Shown: positions 9,746-19,359, numbered from the stretch's first letter. The stretch is 64,000 bases of DNA from Pseudarthrobacter phenanthrenivorans Sphe3 (GCF_000189535.1 NC_015145.1:1860001-1924000); one strand, 5' to 3'. The notes: a model not told the origin generated them from the sequence alone. Made by a program: numbers and translations.

Positions 9746-9888
9746 CCACCCCTCAAGGCAGGGGATGATCGGCTAGGCAGGAGGCCCCGCCGATGGCAGG
9801 GCAGTATCGGTGGTCGGCTGGAACCAGTTGAGGTGCCTCATACCCAGCCTTCCCTGTGCCAAACCCGAACAACCACCCAGGAGACATC

Positions 9889-10773
9889 ATGAAGGTCCTT
9901 ATCACCGGCGCTCATGGAAAGGTCGGTCGTGCCGCTACCCAGGCGATGATCGACGCCGGGCACGAAGTGCTCACCACCGATCTGACTCGTCCCGGCTTTG
10001 AACGCAAGCCTGAAGGCACACCGAAGTACATGATGGCCGACCTCACCGACGCAGGGGAAGCGTACTCCGTCGTCAAGGGAGTGGACGCCGTCGTACACGT
10101 CGCTGCGATCCCGGAACCCACTGGTCATCCGCCTCACGTCGTCTTCCAGACCAATCTCATGGCGACCTTCAACGTGCTTGAGGCCGCCATTCGATTTGGC
10201 GTGAAACGCTTCGTTTACATCTCCAGTGAGACTGTCCCCGGGTTCTTCTTCCCCGAGCGCGATTTCCTCCCTGACTACGCACCGGTGGACGAGGAACACC
10301 CGATCCGGCCACAGGATCCCTACGCGCTCTCCAAGCACTTTGGCGAGCAGCTTATGGACGCCGCAATCGCCCGCTCCGACATCCGCTGCATTTCCATCCG
10401 GCCGAGCTGGGTCCAGTTCGAAGGCAACTTCGAGACAAACCTCGGGCCGCAGGTCCGTGACGCGTCAGTCCTGAGCCCCAATCTATGGAGCTACGTCGAT
10501 GTCTATGACCTCGCCGACGCCATCGTCCTGGCCACCGAGTCAGACCTGCCCGGACATGAGGTTTTCTACATCGCTTCCCCTGACAATGTGGGCGGCCACG
10601 ACTTCGCCGAGGTCCTGAACAAGTACTACGGTGACAAGATTGAACTTCGCGAACTAGGCCGTATTGATGCTTCCGGGATCTCGAGTGCGAAGGCGCAACG
10701 GATGCTGGGCTGGACCCCGAAACGCTCCTGGCGGGACTATCTCGACGCCGAAGGACATACGCTCAACCGCTAA
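9889..10773 (+). CDS. NAD-dependent epimerase/dehydratase-type SDR
   Basis: An extended short-chain dehydrogenase of 294 residues. The nucleotide site is GAHGKVG (7-13), a GxxGxxG motif right after the first strand, and the catalytic pair is Y145xxxK149 in DPYALSKHFG. ATG 9889 is chosen because CAGGAG lies 6-7 nt upstream and the Rossmann strand starts at residue 2; an in-frame opening 33 bp earlier would add a non-conserved tail. Such enzymes act on nucleotide sugars or on sugar acids such as uronates, and placement after xylA hints at sugar metabolism. Substrate is not resolvable. Confidence 0.87.
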   Translation: MKVLITGAHGKVGRAATQAMIDAGHEVLTTDLTRPGFERKPEGTPKYMMADLTDAGEAYSVVKGVDAVVHVAAIPEPTGHPPHVVFQTNLMATFNVLEAAIRFGVKRFVYISSETVPGFFFPERDFLPDYAPVDEEHPIRPQDPYALSKHFGEQLMDAAIARSDIRCISIRPSWVQFEGNFETNLGPQVRDASVLSPNLWSYVDVYDLADAIVLATESDLPGHEVFYIASPDNVGGHDFAEVLNKYYGDKIELRELGRIDASGISSAKAQRMLGWTPKRSWRDYLDAEGHTLNR

Positions 10774-10869
10774 CACCAGCGTTCCGGCAGGAATCAGATT
10801 CAACAACACAGGCGCCGAAGCCACTACCGTTCCGGGGCCAGCGGCGCGGAGGCCCGCTAAGCTCTGAGC

Positions 10870-11229
10870 ATGGAGGTTCGAGATTCTCGGGGCGACGCGA
10901 CCAGGAACATTAATCGGGAACTTGCCCAGCGGCGCGGCTGGATACTCACAATAGCCGTGGGATTCGCCTTGTATTTGCTGAGTTTCGTTATAGGCCTGAA
11001 GGCGGTGGCCCCCTTATGCGGCAGTCCCTTGGTCCCGTCCAGCAGAGGAGCCGAACTGTCCGATGCTCAACTGCTTACCACTGGATTAGCGGCAGAGTGT
11101 TACCGGACGATCGATGCCGCTGCGGTGCCGGTCTGGATTTTGATGGCCTCGGGGATAGCCCTGGTCCTGACGGGTGTCGCCGTCAGGATAGTCGGTATCC
11201 GCCGGTCCGTTGATCGCGGCGGAAGCTGA
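10870..11229 (+). CDS. Small membrane protein of unknown function
   Basis: 119 residues with two predicted membrane segments, roughly residues 24-44 (ILTIAVGFALYLLSFVIG) and 88-108 (PVWILMASGIALVLTGVAV). The intervening loop holds two Cys (in PLCGS and AECYR) that could form a disulfide outside the membrane. ATG 10870 has no ribosome site but lies 6 nt after TAAGCT (10858-10863), a leaderless arrangement. No family recognised; no functional link to neighbours. Confidence 0.65.
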   Translation: MEVRDSRGDATRNINRELAQRRGWILTIAVGFALYLLSFVIGLKAVAPLCGSPLVPSSRGAELSDAQLLTTGLAAECYRTIDAAAVPVWILMASGIALVLTGVAVRIVGIRRSVDRGGS

Positions 11230-11303
11230 CAAGCCCCCGCCCTGCTCCTCGATGTCTAAGCGCAAAGATCCGGGCGTTGACGGGCACGGCGACCTCCGGC
11301 CGG

Positions 11304-11333
11304 CGGACAGGTCACTGGCGGACAGGTCACTGG
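11304..11333 (+). repeat. 15-bp perfect tandem duplication containing a stop codon
   Basis: CGGACAGGTCACTGG occurs twice in tandem (11304-11318, 11319-11333). On the minus strand each copy contains the in-frame TGA that ends the flavoenzyme gene, so the stop is duplicated in phase. Confidence 0.9.
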
Positions 11334-12823
11334 GCGGTCGCCGCCCCGGGCGGGATGGTCTCCTGCTTGGCGCCTTCGGTCTCTGGCGGCGGCTGCGTCC
11401 GCGTTTGCGTAGGCCGGGGAACGGCGTCCGCCGGTCCGGGGCCTGGAGCGGCAGGAGTGATGTTCTGATTGACGTGGAAGAAGTTGTCGGGGTCGTACTT
11501 GGCCTTCAGCTCCGCCAGCCGCGCATAGTTGGACCCGAGCGTATCCTCAATTCTGGACTGGTCGTCGGCGTCCTGGAAGTTGATGTAGCCGCCGGGCTCT
11601 GAGTACTGGTGCAGCGCCGCCCAGTAGTCACGAACCCAGGCGATGTTCCTGTCATTTTCGGATGGCTCCGGCCACTGCCCGGCAATAACAGGGGCGAACT
11701 TCACGTCCCTGTATGCGAAGGCGGTGGCTTCAGGCGCCACCCTTTGGACAGCACCGTCTATGGGATAGAAGTGGTTCGCTGAGTGGACGGTCGGGATTCC
11801 CGGAGCATATTCGACGGCGGTGCGCAGCACCTCGTCGCTGAGGTTCCGGAGGAAATCGGCCTTCCAATAGCCCTGCAGCCCGGGGACGCCGCTCAGTCCA
11901 TCGAACATGATGTTAAGGGCCGGGTACGGCATCGGGGCGAAGAAGCTTCCCAGCGCGGGACCGGCGTCGAGCATGGCCTGCCAGTGTGGTGGTCCCGCTT
12001 CCAGATCGCCCGTCCACATGCCCGCAATCACGGCCACTGGCTTCCCGTGCCATTCCTCAGGCAGGAAAGGAACCGGGGGACCTTGATGGAATCCGAGGAA
12101 CGCGCCCATCTCCTCCGGTTCCGAGGCAATCCACTCCCGGTAGGCAGCACCCACAGCGGCTCCCATGGCAGCATCAAAGAAAATCAGCCCGACGTGGACC
12201 ATGTCCAGCGGGTGGAGGCGGAACTCCAGGGACGTCACGGCACCGAAGTTGCCGCTTCCGCCGCGGAGTGCCCAGAAAAGGTCGACGTTTTCTGCTTCGC
12301 TGGCCGTCACAAACGATCCATCTGCGAGGACGACGTCCGCGGCGACCAGGTTGTCGCACGCCAGTCCGTACTTCCGGGCGAGGTAGCCGATGCCTCCGCC
12401 CAAGGTCAGGCCTGAGACGCCTGTGGAGCCGATGATGCCGCCGGTGCTCGCCAGTCCGAACGCGTGCGTCGCGTGGTTGAAATCCGCCCAGGTCGCGCCT
12501 GGCTCCACGCGGGCTGTCCTCCCCACGGGATCGACGCGGACGCCCCGGCGGGCAGAGAAGTCCAGGACCAAGCCGCCATCGACGGTCCCGAAGCCGGGTG
12601 CGCTGTGACCGCCGCCGCGCACGGCCACTTCAATTCCGAGGCCGCGGGCGAAGCGGATGGCGGCCATGACGTCTGCGACCTGGGAGACGCGCAGCACGGC
12701 TACCGGGCGGCGGTCGATCATGCCGTTATAGACACTGCGCGCGGCGTCGTAGTCCGCATCTCCTTCTTCGATGACCTGCCCGCGGACCTGTTCGCGCAGC
12801 ACAGCAAAGCGATCGCTACCCAT
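11327..12823 (-). CDS. FAD-binding BBE-like oxidoreductase
   Basis: A 498-residue flavoenzyme of the berberine-bridge/PCMH group, which oxidises sugars, alcohols or other small molecules with covalently bound FAD. RGGGHS (69-74) supplies the expected 8-alpha-histidyl link at His73. The second, cysteinyl attachment site seen in bicovalent members is absent: the loop reads GIIGSTGVSG without Cys. The C-terminal substrate-binding BBE motif is YINFQDADD followed by LAELKAKYDPDNFFHVNQNI. The last 35 or so residues are a Pro/Gln-rich tail. ATG 12823 has GGGAG upstream at good spacing. It lies downstream of the protease-nuclease gene with a 127-bp gap; no secretion signal is seen. Confidence 0.88.
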   Translation of the reverse strand: MGSDRFAVLREQVRGQVIEEGDADYDAARSVYNGMIDRRPVAVLRVSQVADVMAAIRFARGLGIEVAVRGGGHSAPGFGTVDGGLVLDFSARRGVRVDPVGRTARVEPGATWADFNHATHAFGLASTGGIIGSTGVSGLTLGGGIGYLARKYGLACDNLVAADVVLADGSFVTASEAENVDLFWALRGGSGNFGAVTSLEFRLHPLDMVHVGLIFFDAAMGAAVGAAYREWIASEPEEMGAFLGFHQGPPVPFLPEEWHGKPVAVIAGMWTGDLEAGPPHWQAMLDAGPALGSFFAPMPYPALNIMFDGLSGVPGLQGYWKADFLRNLSDEVLRTAVEYAPGIPTVHSANHFYPIDGAVQRVAPEATAFAYRDVKFAPVIAGQWPEPSENDRNIAWVRDYWAALHQYSEPGGYINFQDADDQSRIEDTLGSNYARLAELKAKYDPDNFFHVNQNITPAAPGPGPADAVPRPTQTRTQPPPETEGAKQETIPPGAATAQ

Positions 12824-12950
12824 GACAACTCCCACTTTCTGATTTTTGAGACCAAGGGCAGCCGGCTCCATTGGCACCCCAGCGGGGGCCAGCCTTATGA
12901 CAACTCCGGTATACGCCTGGCCCCAGTACGCGTCAAGGTCGCCTGGACAG

Positions 12951-15092
12951 CTACAGCAGCAGGTCGTCGAAACTGTGCAGTTCGCGGGCGGGCGTTGGCG
13001 TGGCCAGGGCTTCGAACGCCTCGGGGAGAGGCGTGAACTCGTTGTCCATGGGGTCCCAGTCAAAGAGGTGCGCAAAATCCAGGCCGGTGAGTTCACTGAT
13101 CCTGCGGACCGGGACCTGGAACGTGGCGGGGGTGAAAGCCTCCCGGAGCATATCCTCCACCAATTCATGCTGGCTGATCATGTACCCGGAGGCTGAAGGG
13201 CTTCCGCCGGGCCGCCGGAACACCGGGATTTTCCAGAATGCCAGCGGGATCCGCGTTCCCTGGAATTCAGGATCGCCGGCCGCGAAAACCGGGCCGGTGA
13301 ACACCGTGAGCCGGAGCCTTTCGGCTCTCGCCCGGTCCAGGAGATAGTCTTCGAGGCCGGCCCACAGCGACGCCCCCTGGTTGAACTTCTTGTGCTGCGG
13401 GGAGCAGTTGGTGAAGTGGAAGGTATCGTCATTGGCGGCGAGCGCCACGTCATCCGGGCCCCAGGCCGGATCGAGGCGGCGTACCAGGTGCCCGCGGTCA
13501 AAGTCATTGTCCGCATAGAGGTCTTCACCGGTCTGCTCGGAGCGCTTCAGCCGGGGGTCGAAGTACCACTTGTTGCGGTCGCGTTTGGGCGACTTGCTGA
13601 GGTGGCCGTCCACGTTCACGGCGGTATAGAGCGCCAGGCGCCTGGTGCGCTGCATGACGAGGCTGAAGTGATGGTAATTCAGGACGGTGGGGTCCTGCCC
13701 GGGGGCGGCCGCCTGGTTAAGGGCGGTATCGGCACGTTGCTCGGCCGTGAGGACCGGCAAGGGGACGGGCGTGCCCAGGAATTCGGCGTCGTAGCCCTTT
13801 CTCCGGGGGTAATCGGGATCTATGGCCACAGCCTCTACGGCGGTTGCCGCGGCCGGCACGTTGCTCCTGCCCGCAGCGGCATCAACCGGACCCTGCGCCG
13901 TTCCGAGCCGGACCGTGATGTGCAGGGGAATAGTAACGGAGACGGCCCCTTCCCCTGCAAGGGCGGCAGAGTGCTGCGCTGCGGGCTGTGTCCGGGCCGT
14001 GTCCTGCTGTTCCTGAACCGGAGCCGGCGGTTCCACCGGCAGGGAAGGCGGGTTCAGGACGTCCTCCAGCAGGGCCCGTTCCTGGACGTTCATTGCATCG
14101 GCGTGCGTGCCGAGCCAGGCCAGGATGCTGCTGATGCGGACCCCCTCGTTGGCTATCCATTGGATCTTCAGCTCATCCTGGGTTGCATCCCAAACCGTGC
14201 CGTCCACGGTCAGGATGTCTCCGGCTTCGTTGCGGGCGGGCACGCCGGAATGGTGGAGCCCCAGGACTTCCCACTGGTTGTTGAAAAGCGGTGAACCGGA
14301 GGAGCCGGGCGAGGTGTCCGTGCGGTAGTGCAGGAACTGGTCAAAACGGTCGATGAGTTCGTTTTGCTGCAGGGCGAGTTGTTTCTCCTGCCCTTCAGGG
14401 TGCTGGATGATGTTGATGGACTCGCCCAGCAGGATCTTGCCCTGCTCCTTGGTAGTCCGGTTGAAGCCGAAGCTGGCCAGCGGCAGGGAGGCACCCGTCC
14501 CATCGGCGCGTGAGCGTGCGGCCACCGCCACCACAGTGACGTCAAGGCCGGCGTCGGTCCGGAAAAACGTGTCCGGTTCCAGGTCAAACTGTGATGTGGC
14601 CAGGGGCAGGCCGTTGAGGCCGTTCTGGAAGTTGAATTCCAGCCGCGAGTGGCGGGCGGACTCCGCGTCCCTGAGGACATGGTTGTTGGTCAGGGCCAGG
14701 CGGGGAGAGATCATGAACCCGGTGCCGAAGGAGCGGATCTGGAACCGGTCACGGACGATCACCCTGCCCACACTCCTGGACACCGCCGTGCCGAGTTCGA
14801 GGAACGCGATTCCCAGCAGGTTGCTTCCGCCGATGATTCTTTCCAGCACAGGATCCGCGCCAACCGCGGAGGGCGACGTCGTCTCCGCCGTCGTCCTGAT
14901 CGCGTCCATGACCACCGGCTGGCGGAGGACCCGCCGGGAGCGCAGCTCCACCCTCTCCGGCGCATCCACGTCGAGGATGCTTCCTTGCGGGGCGTGGGCA
15001 GCCGCGATCTTCTCTTCCGTGCCCGACCGTGGACCCTGCCGCGCCTGGAACCGCGACTGGGTTGCCGTGATCACATCTTCCGGAATTACCAT
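12951..15092 (-). CDS. V8-type serine protease fused to a DNA/RNA non-specific (NUC) endonuclease
   Basis: A 713-residue two-enzyme fusion. Residues about 105-330 form a trypsin/V8-like protease with His138 in LALTNNHVL, Asp184 in GLDVTVV and Ser265 in SPGSSGSPLF. A Pro/Ala/Gln-rich linker (about 350-420) leads to a betabetaalpha-metal nuclease with DRGH (532-535, His535 as base) and the metal Asn571 in KKFNQGASLWAGLE. All catalytic residues are present. No signal peptide is seen, so both activities would be cytoplasmic unless exported by an unknown route. ATG 15092 has AAGGAG upstream. It follows a subtilisin-like protease gene by 77 bp on the same strand. A proteolytically controlled killing nuclease, as in abortive-infection effectors, is an inference. 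Confidence 0.88.
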   Translation of the reverse strand: MVIPEDVITATQSRFQARQGPRSGTEEKIAAAHAPQGSILDVDAPERVELRSRRVLRQPVVMDAIRTTAETTSPSAVGADPVLERIIGGSNLLGIAFLELGTAVSRSVGRVIVRDRFQIRSFGTGFMISPRLALTNNHVLRDAESARHSRLEFNFQNGLNGLPLATSQFDLEPDTFFRTDAGLDVTVVAVAARSRADGTGASLPLASFGFNRTTKEQGKILLGESINIIQHPEGQEKQLALQQNELIDRFDQFLHYRTDTSPGSSGSPLFNNQWEVLGLHHSGVPARNEAGDILTVDGTVWDATQDELKIQWIANEGVRISSILAWLGTHADAMNVQERALLEDVLNPPSLPVEPPAPVQEQQDTARTQPAAQHSAALAGEGAVSVTIPLHITVRLGTAQGPVDAAAGRSNVPAAATAVEAVAIDPDYPRRKGYDAEFLGTPVPLPVLTAEQRADTALNQAAAPGQDPTVLNYHHFSLVMQRTRRLALYTAVNVDGHLSKSPKRDRNKWYFDPRLKRSEQTGEDLYADNDFDRGHLVRRLDPAWGPDDVALAANDDTFHFTNCSPQHKKFNQGASLWAGLEDYLLDRARAERLRLTVFTGPVFAAGDPEFQGTRIPLAFWKIPVFRRPGGSPSASGYMISQHELVEDMLREAFTPATFQVPVRRISELTGLDFAHLFDWDPMDNEFTPLPEAFEALATPTPARELHSFDDLLL

Positions 15093-15169
15093 CGGCTTGC
15101 TCCTTTGAACGCCTCGCCTGAACGCCTCCCCGTCCAGCAGTCACCCGCCCAGGCAGGGGAGGAGGGGAA

Positions 15170-16396
15170 CTAGTTGGCATTCGTGGGTGCCTGGACCAGT
15201 CCGGCGCCCACATCCACCGGATCAGTGCCCGCCTTGAGCGGCTTGAACGTTCCGGACGCGATCAGTTTGGCCTGCAGGAGTACCGGGCTCAACGGTCCCT
15301 GGGCAAGAAGCCGCTCAGCCCAGAGCGCCGCCACGCCTGCCACGTGCGGGGTGGCCATGCTGGTTCCGCTGATCGTTTTGGTCCCGCCGTTGAGCCAGGC
15401 GCTGAAGACCCCGACGCCGGGAGCCGCCACTGTCGCCATTGTGTTGGAGAAGGGGGCCACAGTCAGCCCGCTGCCGCCATCGGCCAAGGCGGCAACCGAG
15501 GTGATCCCGTAGGCGGCGGCCGGCGGGGCAACATTGATCTCGTAGGCGGGATTACCGGCGCGTTCGCTTTCGTTGCCGGCGGCCGCGACCACAATCGTCG
15601 TCTGGGCCACTGAGGCGCGGGCGTTGAGGAGGTTGGCGAGCTGTTCGAACAGCCTGACGTTGGCACGGTAGCCTTCGAGGGCGATCGACGTTGCGGCGGG
15701 GATGGACAGGCCGTTGACGTTGACCAGCTCGTCCACCCAGCCCGGGAAGTCCATGCCCAGGGACATGGAAATAACGTGGGCACCGTTGTCAGCAGCCCAC
15801 AACATGGCGCTCGCCAGCGTGTCACTGCTGCCGCCGCTGGGTTCCCCAAGGACTTTGCCGATCACCGCGGTGCTGACGCCGCGTGCGACGCCGATCCGCT
15901 GGCCTGACAGGTCGCGGCCAAAGATCGTGCCGGCGCAGTGCGTCCCATGGCCGTTGTCGTCGTCGGCGCTGCCTGCGCCTGTGAAGTCTTTCGTGATGAG
16001 GTTGACGCCGGCAAAGGCCGGGTGGGTCGCATCTATTCCGGTGTCCAGGACAGAGATGACCACCCCGGCGCCGGTGAAGGGCGACGTATCCGCGCCCACA
16101 GCCTTGACACCCCACGTCGCATCAGCGGCTGCGGCAGCATCGGCCGCCAGGGGTTCGATGAGCTTCATGGGCATGGCCGGGGCGAAGCCAATGACGGTGG
16201 GGTCGTTCCGCAGGGCGTTGAGAGTTGAAGTGGAAGGATTCTCGTCCTCCTCCACCATCATGCCCACAGCGCGTTCGGCGACGTTCCGGGCTGTGCTTTC
16301 CAGCCCCGGTGCTCCCGGCCCGTCGAAGGGATCACGGGTGGCGCCGAGGGAAGGCGCGCGCAGTATCACGATCTTTTGGTTGAACAGCTTGGACAT
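15170..16396 (-). CDS. S8 (subtilisin-like) serine protease, apparently non-secreted
   Basis: 408 residues with a complete catalytic set: Asp118 in VLDTGID, His150 in GHGTHCAG, Asn275 in AAAGNES and Ser346 in GTSMATPHVAG. The first 100 residues contain a prodomain-like stretch, LNALRNDPTVIGFAP, as in I9-type inhibitory propeptides, but there is no N-terminal signal peptide (MSKLFNQKIVILRAP). ATG 16396 has GGAG at good spacing. It is the first gene of a minus-strand group with the protease-nuclease 77 bp downstream, so one may activate the other. A secreted housekeeping protease is less likely without a leader. Confidence 0.9.
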   Translation of the reverse strand: MSKLFNQKIVILRAPSLGATRDPFDGPGAPGLESTARNVAERAVGMMVEEDENPSTSTLNALRNDPTVIGFAPAMPMKLIEPLAADAAAAADATWGVKAVGADTSPFTGAGVVISVLDTGIDATHPAFAGVNLITKDFTGAGSADDDNGHGTHCAGTIFGRDLSGQRIGVARGVSTAVIGKVLGEPSGGSSDTLASAMLWAADNGAHVISMSLGMDFPGWVDELVNVNGLSIPAATSIALEGYRANVRLFEQLANLLNARASVAQTTIVVAAAGNESERAGNPAYEINVAPPAAAYGITSVAALADGGSGLTVAPFSNTMATVAAPGVGVFSAWLNGGTKTISGTSMATPHVAGVAALWAERLLAQGPLSPVLLQAKLIASGTFKPLKAGTDPVDVGAGLVQAPTNAN

Positions 16397-16690
16397 CCGG
16401 GGCTCCTTGGCTTATACACGGAACGGTCTGCGTTTTTGGCGCAGCGGCGGCAGCGAACGTATCGGTGAACGTCTGATCCCACACGGTGCCAGTTCTACCC
16501 GGGACGGCGTTACAGCAGCGTTATCGGCCAGGCCACATGCATCGTGTATCGCCACCACGCGTGGCTGCGTCCTTCAATGCGGCGTTGCGGATTCCCTTCG
16601 CGCTATCGTTTTCGGTAATGCGCTGGCCCTGTTGGCGGGGCAGGCCCACGCTCTGCAACGCCTCAACAACCTGCCTCTGAAGGGACCTTG

Positions 16691-17575
16691 GTGGACGACG
16701 GACTGACAGAAGGCCGCTTGGAATGCCTCTTCACGGGCTCGATTTGGGCTGAAGGGCCACTGTGGATTCCCGCGTCGCAGACGGTCCGGTGGAGCGACAT
16801 TCCCAACAACCGCATTCTCGAGTTCAACCCGGCCGCGGGCACCACCACCGAGTACGCCCTTGCGGCAGGATTCACCAACGGCAGGACCCTCGACGCCGAC
16901 GGCAGCGTGGTGCAGTGCAGCCATGGGCACCGCCGGGTTGAACGCGACCGCGGCGGTACGGTGACGGGGCTTGTTGATTCTTTCGAAGGCCGGCGCCTGA
17001 ATTCACCCAACGACGTCGTGATCGCGCGCGACGCCAGCATCTGGTTCACGGACCCGCCATACGGAATCCTCCCCGGCACCAAGGAAGGTTACGAAGGAGA
17101 GCAGGAGTACGGGGGCTGCTACGTCTTCCGGTTCGTGCCTGCTGCCGGCACCCTCAGTGCAATGATTACCGACCTTGTGTATCCGAACGGCCTGGCGTTC
17201 TCACCGGACGAAAGTGTTCTTTACGTCTCGGACACGGCCGGTCCAGGCCATGGAGTGCCGCTCCGGATCGCGGCTTACGACGTCCGTGACGGCTCGTGCC
17301 ACCGGCAACGGATCCTGGAACTCGGGGAAGGGCACGCCGCCGACGGTTTCAGGGTGGACCTTGAAGGCAGGATCTGGACGTCTGCCGGACCCTCCCTCCG
17401 GGTCTATTCACCGGACTTTGAACTGCTGGCCACCGTTGCCGTACCCGAAACGGTTTCCAACCTGTGCTTCGGAGGCGCCGACGGGCAGGACCTTTACATC
17501 ACCGCCACCACCAGCCTGTACCGGATCCGCACCACCACGCGGGACGCCACCACGGCTGGAAATCCAAAGGAATAA
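16691..17575 (+). CDS. SMP-30/gluconolactonase-family sugar lactonase
   Basis: 294 residues, a six-bladed beta-propeller that opens sugar lactones with one divalent metal. Family marks are EGPLWIPASQTVRWSDIPNN near the start (metal Glu), LNSPNDVV (metal Asn) and YPNGLAFSPDE followed by LYVSDT (metal Asp). GTG 16691 is preferred because GAAGGGA ends 5 nt upstream; a TTG three bases earlier is too close. The next gene, an aldo/keto reductase, starts 8 bp after the stop, so the pair is an operon likely oxidising a sugar to its lactone and hydrolysing it. The 294 bp before it hold no gene that I can support. Confidence 0.88.
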   Translation: MDDGLTEGRLECLFTGSIWAEGPLWIPASQTVRWSDIPNNRILEFNPAAGTTTEYALAAGFTNGRTLDADGSVVQCSHGHRRVERDRGGTVTGLVDSFEGRRLNSPNDVVIARDASIWFTDPPYGILPGTKEGYEGEQEYGGCYVFRFVPAAGTLSAMITDLVYPNGLAFSPDESVLYVSDTAGPGHGVPLRIAAYDVRDGSCHRQRILELGEGHAADGFRVDLEGRIWTSAGPSLRVYSPDFELLATVAVPETVSNLCFGGADGQDLYITATTSLYRIRTTTRDATTAGNPKE

Positions 17576-17583
17576 GAGGAGCC

Positions 17584-18615
17584 ATGGACTATAGAACCCT
17601 CGGTAACAGCGGCGCCGTCGTATCCACGTATGCGCTGGGCACCATGACATTCGGTGCGGAGGCAACGGAGGAAACCTCCCACACCATCATGGATGACTAC
17701 TTTGCCGCCGGCGGCAATTTCATTGACACCGCTGATGTCTACAGTTCAGGGGTTTCTGAAGAAATCATCGGACGCTGGCTGGCGAAACGGCCGGACATGA
17801 GGGACAAGGCGGTGATTGCCACCAAAGGCCGCTTTCCCATGGGAACGGCACCGAACGACGTCGGAACGTCCCGCCGGCACCTGACCCGCGCCCTGGATGG
17901 CTCCCTCCGGCGCCTGGGCGTGGAACAGGTGGACCTGTACCAGATGCATGCCTGGGACCCCATCACCCCGTTGGAAGAAACGCTGCGCTTTCTGGACGAT
18001 GCTGTGAGCCGGGGCAAGATCGCCTACTACGGGTTCTCCAACTTCCTTGGGTGGCAGCTGACCAAGGCAGTCCACGTAGCCCGCGCGCACGGCTGGAACC
18101 CGCCGGTGACCCTGCAGCCCCAGTACAGCCTGCTGGTCCGTGATATCGAAGCCGAGATCGTCCCCGCTGCGCTCGACGCCGGGGTTGGGCTGCTGCCGTG
18201 GTCGCCGCTGGGCGGCGGATGGCTGTCCGGCAAGTACAAACGGGACCAGGCCCCGGCAGGTGCCACCCGCCTCGGCGAGAACCCCGAACGGGGAATGGAG
18301 GCCTGGAAGGCGCGCAATGAAAACGCACACACCTGGACAGTTATTGATGCCGTGGAGGGGATTGCCGCCGAACGCGGAGTAAGCCCCTCCCAGGTTGCCC
18401 TTGCCTGGCTGGCGGACAGGCCGGGAGTCACGTCCGTCATCCTTGGCGCCCGAACCCGGGAACAGCTTGCTGACAACCTTGCTGCGGCGGATGTTGAACT
18501 CACGCCGGAGGAAAGCAACCGGCTGACCACGGTGAGCCAGCCCCCGGCCGGCGTCTATCCTTACGGTCCCATGGCACAGGAGCAGCGCAGCCGCAAGATT
18601 GAAGGCGGCCGGTAG
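17584..18615 (+). CDS. Aldo/keto reductase
   Basis: 343 residues, NADPH-dependent TIM-barrel oxidoreductase. The catalytic tetrad is visible as Asp48 (FIDTAD), Tyr53 (VYSSG), Lys81 (ATKGRF) and His122 (YQMHAWDP). ATG 17584 has AAGAGGAG upstream and the protein begins with the standard MDYRTLGNSGAVVS. The gene is coupled to the sugar lactonase by an 8-bp gap, suggesting that it handles the same carbohydrate; the subfamily resembles the YajO/Tas-like broad-range reductases. Confidence 0.93.
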   Translation: MDYRTLGNSGAVVSTYALGTMTFGAEATEETSHTIMDDYFAAGGNFIDTADVYSSGVSEEIIGRWLAKRPDMRDKAVIATKGRFPMGTAPNDVGTSRRHLTRALDGSLRRLGVEQVDLYQMHAWDPITPLEETLRFLDDAVSRGKIAYYGFSNFLGWQLTKAVHVARAHGWNPPVTLQPQYSLLVRDIEAEIVPAALDAGVGLLPWSPLGGGWLSGKYKRDQAPAGATRLGENPERGMEAWKARNENAHTWTVIDAVEGIAAERGVSPSQVALAWLADRPGVTSVILGARTREQLADNLAAADVELTPEESNRLTTVSQPPAGVYPYGPMAQEQRSRKIEGGR

Positions 18616-18616
18616 C

Positions 18617-19213
18617 TCAGCGGAGTATCCGGTAGCGTACGTGGGTCACGAGGCGCGTTCCGCTGACGTCAGCCGGTTCAAGCCTAATATCCCGCACTCC
18701 CTCCAAAAGACGCGCGCCTGCTCCAAGGACCAGCGGCGCGATGTGGAGCCGGAGTTCGTCGATGAGGCCGGCCGACAGGTATTGCCGGGCTGTGGCAGCG
18801 CCTCCGGCAATGGCCACGTCCTTGCCGTTGGCTGCATTCCGGGCCTGGTCAAGTGCCGCTTCGATGCCTTCGGCGACGAAATGGAACGTCGTGCCGCCCG
18901 CCATCTGCAGGGGAGGCCTGGGATGATGCGTGAGGACGAAAACGGGGGCGTGGTAGGGCGGCTCCACGCCCCACCATCCTCGCCAGTCAGCGTCCCAGGG
19001 CCCGGGACCCGGCCCGGCGAACATGTTGCGTCCCATAATGTAGGCGCCGGAGGAGAGGATGCCGGCAATCGCGTCCGCGTTGGCATCGGGCTCCTCGAAC
19101 ATCCACCGGTGCAGCTCCTCCCCGCCGTCGCCCAGGGGAGTGGAACGGCTCTGGTTGGGGCCGGCGAGGAATCCGTCCAGGGAAACAGTGAGATCGCAGG
19201 TGACGTTGTTCAT
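18617..19213 (-). CDS. Dihydrofolate reductase-family (RibD C-terminal-like) protein
   Basis: 198 residues with the RibD/DHFR-like reductase fold: CDLTVSLDGFLAGPNQS at the N-terminus, then MGRNMFAG and AGGAATARQYLSAGLIDELR, the typical three motifs. These proteins rarely reduce folate itself, and most have no known substrate. ATG 19213 is chosen because AAAGGA precedes it and the domain begins immediately; the open frame upstream is GC-rich noise. It is divergent from a second family member at 19360. Confidence 0.85.
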   Translation of the reverse strand: MNNVTCDLTVSLDGFLAGPNQSRSTPLGDGGEELHRWMFEEPDANADAIAGILSSGAYIMGRNMFAGPGPGPWDADWRGWWGVEPPYHAPVFVLTHHPRPPLQMAGGTTFHFVAEGIEAALDQARNAANGKDVAIAGGAATARQYLSAGLIDELRLHIAPLVLGAGARLLEGVRDIRLEPADVSGTRLVTHVRYRILR

Positions 19214-19359
19214 GGCGTTCCTTTTCCGGCGGGACACCAGGGCGGGGCCCGGTACCGGCCATGCTAGCGGCAGGGGACGCCAAGGCCTAGGGAAAAGGGC
19301 CTTGAAGGCCCCGCCGCGCGGGGATAGCATGGCCGCCAGCCCGACAGGAGGAGACGGCA

